A stretch of DNA of 42,940 bases from Clostridia bacterium (lineage in GTDB: Bacteria > Bacillota > Clostridia > TANB77 > UBA1234): the NCBI GenBank assembly GCA_017462965.1, contig JAFTQC010000064.1, forward strand, positions 1-42,940, written 5' to 3'. The notes beneath the pieces were generated by a model. That model was not told the DNA's origin, did no database searches, and was given only the letters and a program-made list of their open reading frames with translations. Below, piece after piece: positions 18,028 to 25,870 of the stretch (position 1 is the stretch's first letter; each line of letters starts with the position of its first letter). Made by a program: the position numbers and the translations under genes.

Positions 18028-18060
18028 GGACAAGGGGACGGTTCTCTTGTCCATTTTTTT
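18028..18060 (+). terminator. Family A terminator
   Basis: GGACAAG (18028-18034) pairs with CTTGTCC (18046-18052), followed by seven T. The loop carries GGGACGGTTCT, identical to the copies at 2303 and 29660. A degenerate family B remnant follows to about 18105. Confidence 0.85.
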
Positions 18061-18112
18061 AGCAAGAGTAGCAAAAAGGAGCGTCCATCTTGCACTCTTT
18101 TTGAAGTTTTTC

Positions 18113-18140
18113 TTGTTTTAGACTTTTAGTGTGATATAAT
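18113..18140 (+). promoter_or_regulatory. Probable promoter of the DnaJ-like gene
   Basis: TTGTTT (18113-18118), 16-base spacer, TATAAT (18135-18140). Confidence 0.5.
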
Positions 18141-18198
18141 TATTTTGAAAAAGTAGTATTGCTATTTTTTCGTAGTTTTATGCAAGGAATGAAGTAAT

Positions 18199-19114
18199 TT
18201 GAAATATAAGAATTATTATAAAATTCTCGGTTTAGCCAGCGCTAAAGTGAGTGATGAAGAGATTAAAAGTGCATATAGGCATTTAGCTAAGTTGTATCAT
18301 CCGGATTTAAATGCGGGAAATGATGCTATTGCGGATAAGTTCAAAGATGTCAATGAAGCTTATCAGATTCTTGGAAATACAGTTTCAAGAAAGAAGTATG
18401 ATAGAGTTTATTTTGCGTATAAGTTTAGAGATGGGCTAAAAAGTGAGGGCATAAAGGATAAAATCAACGTAAATACTGGTGCACAAGATTTCTTTAGTAT
18501 GTTTTTTGGTAGGAAAGAAGAACCAAAAGTTGTTACGAATATTGATAAGTATTATTCGGAAAATAGGCCAATTGCAGGTGAAAACTTGGATTCGGAGATT
18601 GATATTAGCTTGGAGGAAGCTTTTTTCGGTGGTGAACGTAAAATTGCTTATAGATTGCCAAATGACAAGCTTAAGACGATTTCTGTTAATATTCCACGAG
18701 GCTTGCATTCTGGTGAAATGATTCGACTTTCTGGCCAAGGAAAAGAAGGGAAAAATGGTGGTCAAAATGGAGATATGTTTATCAAAGTCAACATTTTGCC
18801 ACATAATAAGTTTGAAATTGATGGTCTTGACCTTATAACTGAGCTTCCGCTTACGCCTTGGGAGGCTGCTTTGGGGTGTGAAGTTAGTGTTGAAGGGCTT
18901 GATTCAAATATATTGCTTAATGTACCAGAAGGTACGGTAACTGGCGACAAATTCCGTATTGCTAATGGCCGGATATCTTAGTGTTAAGGGCGAAAGAGGG
19001 GATTTGCTGGTGGTTGCTAAGATTATGATTCCGAAGCGTTTGACAGATAGAGAAAAAGAGTTATTTTTAAAATTTAAAGAGATTTCAACATATAATCCAC
19101 GTGGAACGATTTGA
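18199..19114 (+). CDS. DnaJ/CbpA-like J-domain co-chaperone, interrupted by +1 frameshift
   Basis: The J domain (about 1-68) has the essential HPD in LYHPDLN, so it should stimulate a DnaK partner. There is no Gly/Phe or zinc-finger region; the C-terminal substrate-binding domains begin near 130 (DSEIDISLEEAFFGGERKI). Frame 0 stops at TAG 18979. The +1 frame continues from GGA 18971 as GYLSVKGERGDLLVVAKIM...PRGTI to TGA 19112-19114, the end a CbpA-type protein should have. The joined protein is 304 residues. TTG 18199 is the start, with AAGGA ten bases upstream and no ATG alternative. A consensus promoter for the next gene overlaps its true 3' end. Confidence 0.85.
18967..18973 (+). other. 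Predicted +1 frameshift site at CGG (site 2)
   Basis: Frame 0 reads GGC CGG ATA TCT TAG; the restored frame reads GGC (C) GGA TAT CTT AGT. The new frame is closed upstream by TAA 18938, so the shift lies within 18941-18979; the only in-frame CGG of the gene is there. The skipped base could equally be C18969. Confidence 0.7.
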
Positions 19115-19139
19115 CATTTACATAATAATTTGCTATAAT
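19111..19139 (+). promoter_or_regulatory. Consensus sigma-A promoter of the coupling-protein operon
   Basis: TTGACA (19111-19116), 17-base spacer, TATAAT (19134-19139): a full consensus. It overlaps the restored 3' end of the DnaJ-like gene and leaves a leader of about 120 bases. Confidence 0.85.
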
Positions 19140-19264
19140 ATAACCGTGGTATGAGTTTATCAAAGTTAAGTAAAGTTGTTGAATAACTTATTTAATTATG
19201 TTAGACTGAATATCGCACGATTTTCTGGATTGATAGGTTGAAATACTAGAAAAGGGGTATGAAC

Positions 19265-19774
19265 ATGGAACCGTTATCAGAAAAAAATTTTACGATTGTT
19301 GACACACAAGGCATGAGTACACTGGCTTTCTTGGTTAATGAACCTGAAGAAGGCACAAATTATTGTACATTGCAAAAACTTGATTGTACTTATGCGAATC
19401 CTCTAGACACTTCAAAAAAGACATTTTATATCGATGCACAAAGCGTTCATGAGGAAAAAAACATAATTCTTTTAACAATAGGTGGAGAAAAAGCTATGCT
19501 AAATTCTGCACTGCTTTCTGCTGATGACAAGTTATATGTTTCAGAAAAACCTGCTAACGTAGGATTCAAGGTTTTATTCAGCGAAGAAAACTACGATTAT
19601 AAGGATTTGAAATATACACCTAATTTTAGAAGACCAATTTCAATAATTGACCCAGAAATCCCAGATGAGGTTAAACCTGTGCTTTACTATGATGAAGAAG
19701 CAAACATGGTTAAGTCAAAAGTAAGATTGCAATCTAATAAATCTTACATTGCATTAGAGATTAAAGCAGAATAG
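19265..19774 (+). CDS. Unknown 169-residue protein upstream of VirD4-like gene
   Basis: I do not recognise this family. It is a soluble acidic protein with no signal peptide or membrane segment, predicted beta-rich (TLAFLVNE, FYIDAQSV, NIILLTIGGEKAML). The C-terminal half contains Pro-rich DPEIPDEVKPVLYYDEE. ATG 19265 is preferred over ATG 19259 because AAAAGGGG then has seven-base spacing. It is the first gene after a consensus promoter, followed at 25 bases by a 71-residue gene and then by the VirD4-like gene, so a role connected with the coupling protein is possible but unproven. Confidence 0.7.
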   Translation: MEPLSEKNFTIVDTQGMSTLAFLVNEPEEGTNYCTLQKLDCTYANPLDTSKKTFYIDAQSVHEEKNIILLTIGGEKAMLNSALLSADDKLYVSEKPANVGFKVLFSEENYDYKDLKYTPNFRRPISIIDPEIPDEVKPVLYYDEEANMVKSKVRLQSNKSYIALEIKAE

Positions 19775-19799
19775 AAATATTTTGCAAGGAGGGATTTTT

Positions 19800-20015
19800 A
19801 TGGCAAAGACAGATAAAAAAGTTGGTACAATTGATGGAAAACAAGTTGAAGTTGTTAACGAACCAACAGATAAAGAATTAACTTTAGGAATGGGTGAAAT
19901 CGAAGGACCAGAAGCAATTGAAATGCCTGATGGATCAATTGTTCCAAATCCAAACAGAAGAGATTTGACTAAGAAAGTTAGCTCAAGAGAAGATATGGAT
20001 GAAGATGAAAGATAA
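19800..20015 (+). CDS. Unknown small acidic protein (71 residues)
   Basis: A hydrophilic 71-residue protein rich in Glu, Asp and Lys, with no hydrophobic core, likely partly disordered (MAKTDKKVGTIDGKQVEVV at the N-terminus, SSREDMDEDER at the C-terminus). AAGGAGGG six bases before ATG 19800 is a very strong ribosome site, which supports real translation. It sits between the 169-residue unknown gene and the VirD4-like gene in one apparent operon. No family recognised; an adaptor or chaperone for the coupling protein is speculation. Confidence 0.65.
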   Translation: MAKTDKKVGTIDGKQVEVVNEPTDKELTLGMGEIEGPEAIEMPDGSIVPNPNRRDLTKKVSSREDMDEDER

Positions 20016-20068
20016 GACTTTTTAAACTTACAACTTAGAATGGACGTTTACACAAAGGAGGAGACCAT

Positions 20069-22165
20069 ATGTCAGAATGGTGGAACAAAGTTAAAAAGCC
20101 GATAATTGTGTTAGGGATAGTAGGAATTCTGCTAGCCCTTTTTCTCATGCCAGCACTTGCTAGAGCTTCATATGAAGCGTCATTAGGCGAGGCTAGTGTT
20201 TTGGGCGATGTTAGCACAATTGATGCTTTACCTATGGTTATAAAAGATGTTTTTGGAAATCTTAAAGTTGCATTTACTTTGAATTTGGCTGGATATTTGA
20301 ATATATTGAAAGTCTTTGCTTTAATATATTTTGCGTTTATGTGTTATATCATCTATACACTTAGTAATAAAAAAGAATATGAGAATGTCGAGCATGGTTC
20401 AGCAGATTGGTGCAAATCTAGCGAAGCTTATTCGATTTTAAGCCCAAAGCAAGGTATGATTTTGGCGGATAAATATTATTTTCCAGTTATTCCTGAAGCT
20501 CCAACGGGTAAGAATGGTAACATTCTTGTAATTGGTGGATCTGGTGCTGGTAAATCTGCTTCTTTCGTTATTCCAAATGCGCTTCAGCTGTTGGGGTCTT
20601 ATGTTTTTACAGATCCTAAAGGTGAGCTTTATGACCGTACGGCTGGATTTTATAAAAAACAAGGTTATGATGTACATGTTATTAACCTAGTTGATCCAAA
20701 GTGTAGCGATGGATACAATCCACTTTCACATATAAGACCTTCTCACGAGGCTCTTGATGTTGATACAATTGCGAAAATTATTTCTAATAAAGATGGCGGA
20801 GATAAGAAGTCGAGCGATCCTTTCTGGGATCAAACTTCAGAGGCACTTTTGAAGGCCGTTCTTTATTATATTTTATATAACAGACCTAAAGAAGAACATT
20901 CACTTGCAAGTTGTCTTGCACTTGTAAGACTTGGAGGAGAGAACGATGGTGATGATTTAAGAAATTTATTTATGGATCTTCCATTTGACAATCCAGCAAG
21001 AAAATGTTTTGAAACAATTCGTTTAGGTTCAGACAAAACATTTGCAAACATTTTGATTTCACTTGCTGCAAAGCTTGAAGCATTTGATTCACCGGATATT
21101 GCGGCTATGACTTCAACAAATACAATTGAATTTTCAGATTTAGTAGATAGAAAATCAGTTTTATATTTTATAACACCTGCGACAAATGATACGTACAACT
21201 TTATCATGAATGTGTTCTTTTCGCAGATGCTAGACAGATTGTATGATTATGCAGATACGAATGGTGGTAAGCTTCCAACACCACTTTTCTTAATACTTGA
21301 CGAGTTTGCTAACATCGGAAGAATTCCAAGATTTGAACAAATTTTAAGTACTTGTAGATCATACAGAATTAACATTAGTATTATCTTACAAAGTATTGAT
21401 CAGCTTATCGCAATTTATGATGAAAAAGTTACTGAAAATATTATGGCTAACTGTAGTACTCACTTGTTCTTAGGAAGTAATGCTCAAAAAACACTTGAAA
21501 CGTTCTCAAAACAACTTGGAGAGAAAACAATTACACGTGATAATGTTTCAAAAAGTACGGATAAGGATTCTGCTTTTAGTGGACGTAGTTATTCGGATCA
21601 GATTATGGCAAGAGCGCTTATGACACCTGATGAACTTAGAAGAATGGATAGTAATACATGTATAATTTTGCTTCAAGCTATGAAGCCAATTAAAGCGCAA
21701 AAATATTTCTATTTTAAGATGCATCCATTATGGCCTGAAGCAGCAAAAGTTCAAGCGAATCATAGAGATATTGGTGCACCACAAAGAGGAGTATATAAAA
21801 TTACAAATCCATACGAATTACAAAAACTTGATGATATATTTGCACCTTCACCATCGAAGACAAATAATACAATTGGTGGCAATCCTTTTGCTGCACCTAC
21901 TTCAAAGGCTAACAATTCATTTAATGAATTTGATATTGATACATCAAATTTAGTAAAAGCCAAAAATGAAGTTCCGTCTTCAAATTCATCAAGTTCTTTC
22001 AATTTGGACAGCAAAGGTTCTGGTACTTCAGGCACAAAGACAAATCCAGACGCAATCATAAGTGGACCAAATTCTTCAGAAACTTACGATTTACAAGCTG
22101 AACTTGAAAAAAAATTTGATGAATTATTTGGAGCACCAACAACAAGAAAACCAGTAGTAAACTAA
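20069..22165 (+). CDS. VirD4/TraG-type type IV coupling protein
   Basis: 698 residues. Two N-terminal membrane helices (about 10-32 and 75-98) are followed by an ATPase domain with Walker A GGSGAGKSAS (about 155-164) and Walker B LFLILDEFANIG (about 405-416). Family landmarks are FTDPKGELYD, NPLSHIRP, FWDQTSEAL and ILQSIDQL. The C-terminal 110 residues are Ser/Asn-rich low-complexity, probably for substrate or partner contact. Coupling proteins recruit DNA or protein substrates to a type IV secretion channel at the membrane. GGAGG precedes ATG 20069. No relaxase or VirB4 is adjacent; other channel-like genes lie at 31961-35436 on the other strand. Confidence 0.92.
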   Translation: MSEWWNKVKKPIIVLGIVGILLALFLMPALARASYEASLGEASVLGDVSTIDALPMVIKDVFGNLKVAFTLNLAGYLNILKVFALIYFAFMCYIIYTLSNKKEYENVEHGSADWCKSSEAYSILSPKQGMILADKYYFPVIPEAPTGKNGNILVIGGSGAGKSASFVIPNALQLLGSYVFTDPKGELYDRTAGFYKKQGYDVHVINLVDPKCSDGYNPLSHIRPSHEALDVDTIAKIISNKDGGDKKSSDPFWDQTSEALLKAVLYYILYNRPKEEHSLASCLALVRLGGENDGDDLRNLFMDLPFDNPARKCFETIRLGSDKTFANILISLAAKLEAFDSPDIAAMTSTNTIEFSDLVDRKSVLYFITPATNDTYNFIMNVFFSQMLDRLYDYADTNGGKLPTPLFLILDEFANIGRIPRFEQILSTCRSYRINISIILQSIDQLIAIYDEKVTENIMANCSTHLFLGSNAQKTLETFSKQLGEKTITRDNVSKSTDKDSAFSGRSYSDQIMARALMTPDELRRMDSNTCIILLQAMKPIKAQKYFYFKMHPLWPEAAKVQANHRDIGAPQRGVYKITNPYELQKLDDIFAPSPSKTNNTIGGNPFAAPTSKANNSFNEFDIDTSNLVKAKNEVPSSNSSSSFNLDSKGSGTSGTKTNPDAIISGPNSSETYDLQAELEKKFDELFGAPTTRKPVVN

Positions 22166-22177
22166 ATAAGAAATTTT

Positions 22178-22212
22178 ATGGACAAGAGAACATTTCTCCT
22201 GTCCATTTTTTT
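22178..22212 (+). terminator. Terminator of the VirD4-like operon
   Basis: ATGGACAAGAGAA (22178-22190) pairs with TTCTCCTGTCCAT ending at 22206 with one mismatch, then seven T. A family A-like stem that lacks the GGGACGG loop. Confidence 0.8.
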
Positions 22213-22228
22213 GCATGGAGCAAACTTT

Positions 22229-22257
22229 TTTATCAAAAAGGGGCGTCCCTCTTGATA
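22229..22257. repeat. Single-arm copy of the family B repeat
   Basis: TATCAAAAAGGGGCGTCCCT and adjoining CTTGATA match the right arm of the element at 2336-2634; no left arm is present. Confidence 0.75.
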
Positions 22258-22268
22258 GAAATTTTCCC

Positions 22269-22298
22269 TTGTAGGTTGTTAGGATATAATGTTATAAT
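22269..22298 (+). promoter_or_regulatory. Probable promoter of the YhaO/YhaN-like pair
   Basis: TTGTAG (22269-22274), 18-base spacer, TATAAT (22293-22298); a second TATAAT lies at 22285-22290. Confidence 0.5.
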
Positions 22299-22305
22299 TG
22301 TTGTG

Positions 22306-22329
22306 TGGCATTTTTGATGCCATTTTTTT
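22306..22329 (+). terminator. Terminator-like hairpin directly after the promoter (possible attenuator)
   Basis: TGGCAT (22306-22311), loop TTTTG, ATGCCA (22317-22322), then seven T. It lies between the predicted transcription start (near 22305) and the gene at 22377, so it would stop transcripts within about 25 bases. Confidence 0.45.
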
Positions 22330-22376
22330 AACAATGATTAGATTAAAAATAAATTTTTGCATAAGGAAAGGAGAGT

Positions 22377-23435
22377 ATGATTTTATCATACAATGATGAG
22401 ATGAAATTTGTTCATATAGCGGATTTGCACTTAGATACGCCACTTCTTGCGCTAAAGAATAATCGTGAGCTTATTAAATTAAGAAGAAGTGAGCACAAAC
22501 AAATTTTTAAAGATGTGATTAAGTTTGTTAAGAGCGAAAAAGCAGAGATACTTTTTATTTCTGGTGATTTGTTTGAACATAAATTTGTTGAGAAGAGTAC
22601 GATTGAGTTTATTATAAGTTCGCTTGAGCTTATTCCGGAGACGAAGGTTTTTATTACGCCGGGTAACCATGATCCGTATATAAAAAATTCACCGTATGAT
22701 TCGTTTGTATGGCCGGAGAATGTGAAGATTTTTGGTGAGAAGATTGAGAAGGTTTCGGTCGGCGATGTTGATGTGTATGGGTTTGGATTTGAGAGTTTTG
22801 AGGTGCATGAAAATGAGCTTAAGGATTTTAAGGTGGATGATGCGAACAAGACAAATGTGCTAATTACTCATGGAACTCTTTCGGGAAATAGTAAGAAGTA
22901 TAATGATATTAATCCGAAGTTTTTGACGCAGTTTGATTATGTTGCGCTTGGACATATTCATTTGCCGAAGATTGATAATAATATTGTGTATCCGGGAGCG
23001 CTTGTGGCGTGTGGATTTGATGAATGTGGCGAGCATGGATTAGTTCATGGTGAATTTTCGAATAAAAATGTTTCCTATGAGTTTAAAAATATGGAGTATC
23101 GTCATTTTGTGGATTTAGAGGTTGATATTTCTGATGTTAAGATTCCTAGTGATGTTTTGGATAAGCTTTCTTTTGAAGATGATATTTATCGTATTACTTT
23201 TGTTGGTGCGAGAAATATTGAGATTAAAGAGCTTGAGGATGCAATTAAGGGTACTACTTTAAGTATTGCCGAGTTTAAGGATGAAACGCGTCTTCCTTAT
23301 GATTTGGAGGAGATTGCGAAGCAGCAGACGCTTAAAGGAATTTTTACTCGTAAGATGCTTGAAGGACTTAAGAATAATCCGAACCAAAAAGAAGAGATTA
23401 TGAAAGCTATTGAGATTACATATGCAGCGTTTTAA
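22377..23435 (+). CDS. YhaO/SbcD-like metallophosphoesterase (DNA repair exonuclease family)
   Basis: 352 residues with the calcineurin-like metal-binding motifs of SbcD/Mre11 nucleases: IADLHLD, SGDLFEH, TPGNHD, THGTLSG and GHIHLP. It probably cleaves DNA in complex with the ATPase encoded next, as SbcC partners SbcD. Size and partner resemble the shorter Firmicute YhaO rather than full SbcD. Start: ATG 22377 has AAGGA at nine bases and AAAGGAG at only three; ATG 22401 (MKFVHIADLH) is a possible start with a weaker ribosome site. The downstream gene begins 21 bases after the stop. Confidence 0.88.
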   Translation: MILSYNDEMKFVHIADLHLDTPLLALKNNRELIKLRRSEHKQIFKDVIKFVKSEKAEILFISGDLFEHKFVEKSTIEFIISSLELIPETKVFITPGNHDPYIKNSPYDSFVWPENVKIFGEKIEKVSVGDVDVYGFGFESFEVHENELKDFKVDDANKTNVLITHGTLSGNSKKYNDINPKFLTQFDYVALGHIHLPKIDNNIVYPGALVACGFDECGEHGLVHGEFSNKNVSYEFKNMEYRHFVDLEVDISDVKIPSDVLDKLSFEDDIYRITFVGARNIEIKELEDAIKGTTLSIAEFKDETRLPYDLEEIAKQQTLKGIFTRKMLEGLKNNPNQKEEIMKAIEITYAAF

Positions 23436-23456
23436 TTTTTGTGGAAAGGAGATTTT

Positions 23457-25205
23457 ATGAAGATTAATAGAATCCAAATTAATGGATTTGGAAATATTGC
23501 AAATAAGAGTTTAGATTTTTCGGATGGCATTAATCTTATTCATGGCAGCAACGAGTCGGGAAAGTCGACGATGGTGCATTTTGTTAAGGCAATGTTTTAT
23601 GGCGTTAATAGGAATAAGGCGGGCAATGCTTTTTCGGAGCTTGAAAGGTTTAGGCCTTGGAACGATAATGATTTTAGCGGTAAGATTGAGTATGTTCATG
23701 ATGATAAAAAGTTTTTGGCGTATCGTGATTTTAATCGCAATAATTCCAAGGTTTTTGATGAGGAAGGTAACGAGATTACAGCTCTTTTCAATAAAGATAA
23801 GTCTCGTGGTGTCGAGCTTGGTTTTACGCATCTTGGCGTTGATGAAGATACGTTTTTTAATTCTGTTTTTATTTCGCAGGGCAATTCGTATGTTGCTACA
23901 AATGAGCGCAATAGCGTGATTCAAAAGATTACGAATATTATTCAAAGTGGTGACGAATCGGTTTCATACGATAAAGCAAAGCAGAAGCTTCACAAGTTTT
24001 TGCTTGATGAGGTTGGTACGGATCGAACACACAACAAGCCGATTAATACGGTTACGCGTGAGATTGAGACGGTTGAAAAAATGCGTGATGGTCTTATTTC
24101 TAATAAAACGAAAAAAGAGGATATTGTTATTAGAAAGCAAGTTATTGAGGAAAAACTCGATAATTTGAGAAAAGAAAAAGAGAATGTTAAGCAAGTTTTT
24201 GAGATTAAAGATCGCTATGCGAAGCTGGTTGCGGAGCGAGAGAAAGAGCATGAGATTTCTCTTAAGTTGTATGAAAAAGAGAAGGAAGAAAAGCTTGTTG
24301 TTAGAAAAAAAGCGAAGTATTCGCTTATTATTCTTGTTACAGCTGTTATGGCAATTATTGCTGCTATTTTGATTTTCTTTAAATTGTATGCGTTTGCTGT
24401 GCTTCCTGCGATTGGAATTGTTGCGGCCACAATTTGCGTTAACAAATTTTTCTCGATGGATGTTAAGGTCAATTTACCTCAAGATTTGGATGTTACTAAG
24501 GAAAATCTTAAGCGCAAAGAGAAGAAAGAGCTTGCACTTCTTAATGCAGCGGGGATAAGTGAAAAACTTACTGAGAAAAAGCTTTCTGATGTGAAGAATT
24601 TGATTACTGAAATTGATAAAAATATTAATGAATTGACTTTGGAAAATCATAAGCTTGATATTGAGAATGAAGCAATTAGTGAGCATATGGGTCGTCTTAA
24701 TGATGTTGAAGAGCAACTTTCTGATTTATACGAGAAGGAAGAAAATCTTAGAAAGCTTGAGTTTTCTATTAAGCTTGCTTCTGAGACGCTTGATGAGGCT
24801 TATGAGGAACTTAAATCCGATATTGTTCCGCATATTGAAGAAAGCATTAAGTCTAATATAGCACTTACAACTAACGGAAATTATTTGAATACGATTTATA
24901 ATGACAGAATTGGTCTGTTGGTTGAAAATCCAGTTGGTGAGACTATCACGGTTGATAAACTTAGCATGGGTACAATTGATCAAATGTATTTAGGTTTTCG
25001 TTTTGCAATTGCGGAGAAAATCAGCAATGCACCTATTTTTTTGGATGAAGTTTTTGCTTATTACGATGATGAGCGTTTAGAAAATGTTTTGAATGTGCTT
25101 GCGCAAATGTCTAAGAAAACTCAGATTTTTATCATGACATGCAGCGACAGAGAAAAAAGAATTTTTGAAAAAATGAAAATTAAATATAATGAAATTGAAT
25201 TTTAA
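23457..25205 (+). CDS. YhaN/SbcC-like AAA ATPase with central membrane segments
   Basis: 582 residues. The N-terminal ATPase half has Walker A HGSNESGKST and a signature-like FISQGNSYVA. A coiled coil (about 190-280) leads to two hydrophobic helices (LIILVTAVMAIIAAILIFF and AVLPAIGIVAATICV). A second coiled coil (about 345-460) precedes the C-terminal half with LSMGTIDQMYLGFRFA and Walker B PIFLDEVFAYYD. Membrane helices in the coil tip are a feature of the YhaN branch, not of SbcC. I infer a membrane-associated partner of the nuclease upstream. ATG 23457 is set by GGAAAGGAGA; an upstream TG-type start at 23439 lies inside that ribosome site. Confidence 0.88.
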   Translation: MKINRIQINGFGNIANKSLDFSDGINLIHGSNESGKSTMVHFVKAMFYGVNRNKAGNAFSELERFRPWNDNDFSGKIEYVHDDKKFLAYRDFNRNNSKVFDEEGNEITALFNKDKSRGVELGFTHLGVDEDTFFNSVFISQGNSYVATNERNSVIQKITNIIQSGDESVSYDKAKQKLHKFLLDEVGTDRTHNKPINTVTREIETVEKMRDGLISNKTKKEDIVIRKQVIEEKLDNLRKEKENVKQVFEIKDRYAKLVAEREKEHEISLKLYEKEKEEKLVVRKKAKYSLIILVTAVMAIIAAILIFFKLYAFAVLPAIGIVAATICVNKFFSMDVKVNLPQDLDVTKENLKRKEKKELALLNAAGISEKLTEKKLSDVKNLITEIDKNINELTLENHKLDIENEAISEHMGRLNDVEEQLSDLYEKEENLRKLEFSIKLASETLDEAYEELKSDIVPHIEESIKSNIALTTNGNYLNTIYNDRIGLLVENPVGETITVDKLSMGTIDQMYLGFRFAIAEKISNAPIFLDEVFAYYDDERLENVLNVLAQMSKKTQIFIMTCSDREKRIFEKMKIKYNEIEF

Positions 25206-25245
25206 TTGGTGGTAGTGTTATTATAGTGATAGAGGGGGAGTACGT

Positions 25246-25782
25246 ATGAAAAAGAAAAATTATTCAGTACTTATTGCAATCGCACTTATCGCAATTTTGG
25301 TCGTAGCTATGATATGCATGGCTGTGTCTAAAAATAATGATGATGTGACAAATCCAAATGAGAATATAAGTGGAGATGTCATTAATTCAGGAGAACAAAT
25401 TCCTGAAAATCCGGAATCATCTGTTACACCTGCAGTTGAGGCTAATGTGGAAAGAGATAGTGAAGGAAGAAAAGTAAATGTTAGTGAAAATATTAACAAA
25501 GAGAAAATGACATTTGAGCACCTTGATTTAACTGATATTTCAATTAGTTATTTAGAGGGAGAAAGTACATTTTTAGCAAATGTTAAAAATAATTCAGAAA
25601 TTGATTATCCAGAAGGAATTTATTTAACAATTAAATTTTTAAATGAAAACGGTGGAGTAATTTCTGAGATTCCTTTACTTACAAGTTCTGTAAAGGCAAA
25701 TGGTGAAACTAACATAAGAGCAAAAGCTTCAGTTGACTTTAGTAATGCTAGCACAATAGAAGTTGATATTTTAGAAAAATAA
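25246..25782 (+). CDS. Membrane-anchored protein with FxLYD-like beta domain
   Basis: 178 residues: a signal-anchor helix (VLIAIALIAILVVAMICMAV), a low-complexity Asn/Pro/Glu linker (about 28-75) and a C-terminal Ig-like domain of about 100 residues (ISISYLEGESTFLANVKNNS...GVISEIPLL...TNIRAKASVDFSNAS) resembling FxLYD-type domains of Firmicute surface proteins. It should face the outside. AGGGGGAG precedes ATG 25246. It is 40 bases after the YhaN-like gene and may share its transcript; a family A terminator follows. Confidence 0.75.
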   Translation: MKKKNYSVLIAIALIAILVVAMICMAVSKNNDDVTNPNENISGDVINSGEQIPENPESSVTPAVEANVERDSEGRKVNVSENINKEKMTFEHLDLTDISISYLEGESTFLANVKNNSEIDYPEGIYLTIKFLNENGGVISEIPLLTSSVKANGETNIRAKASVDFSNASTIEVDILEK

Positions 25783-25794
25783 TAATTCAAAAAA

Positions 25795-25825
25795 GGACAA
25801 AAGCCCCGTCCCTTTGTCCTTTTTA
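25795..25825 (+). terminator. Family A terminator
   Basis: GGACAAA (25795) pairs with TTTGTCC, followed by TTTTT. The loop carries the complementary core GCCCCGTCCC. Confidence 0.75.
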
Positions 25826-25827
25826 AT

Positions 25828-25863
25828 AAAAGAGACACAGCTGTTTGAAGCTGTGTCTCTTTT
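25828..25863 (-). terminator. Perfect 15-bp hairpin, terminator of the helicase gene
   Basis: AAAAGAGACACAGCT (25828-25842), six-base loop, AGCTGTGTCTCTTTT (25849-25863). It works on both strands and lies seven bases beyond the helicase stop. Confidence 0.85.
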
Positions 25864-25870
25864 GGCGTTA

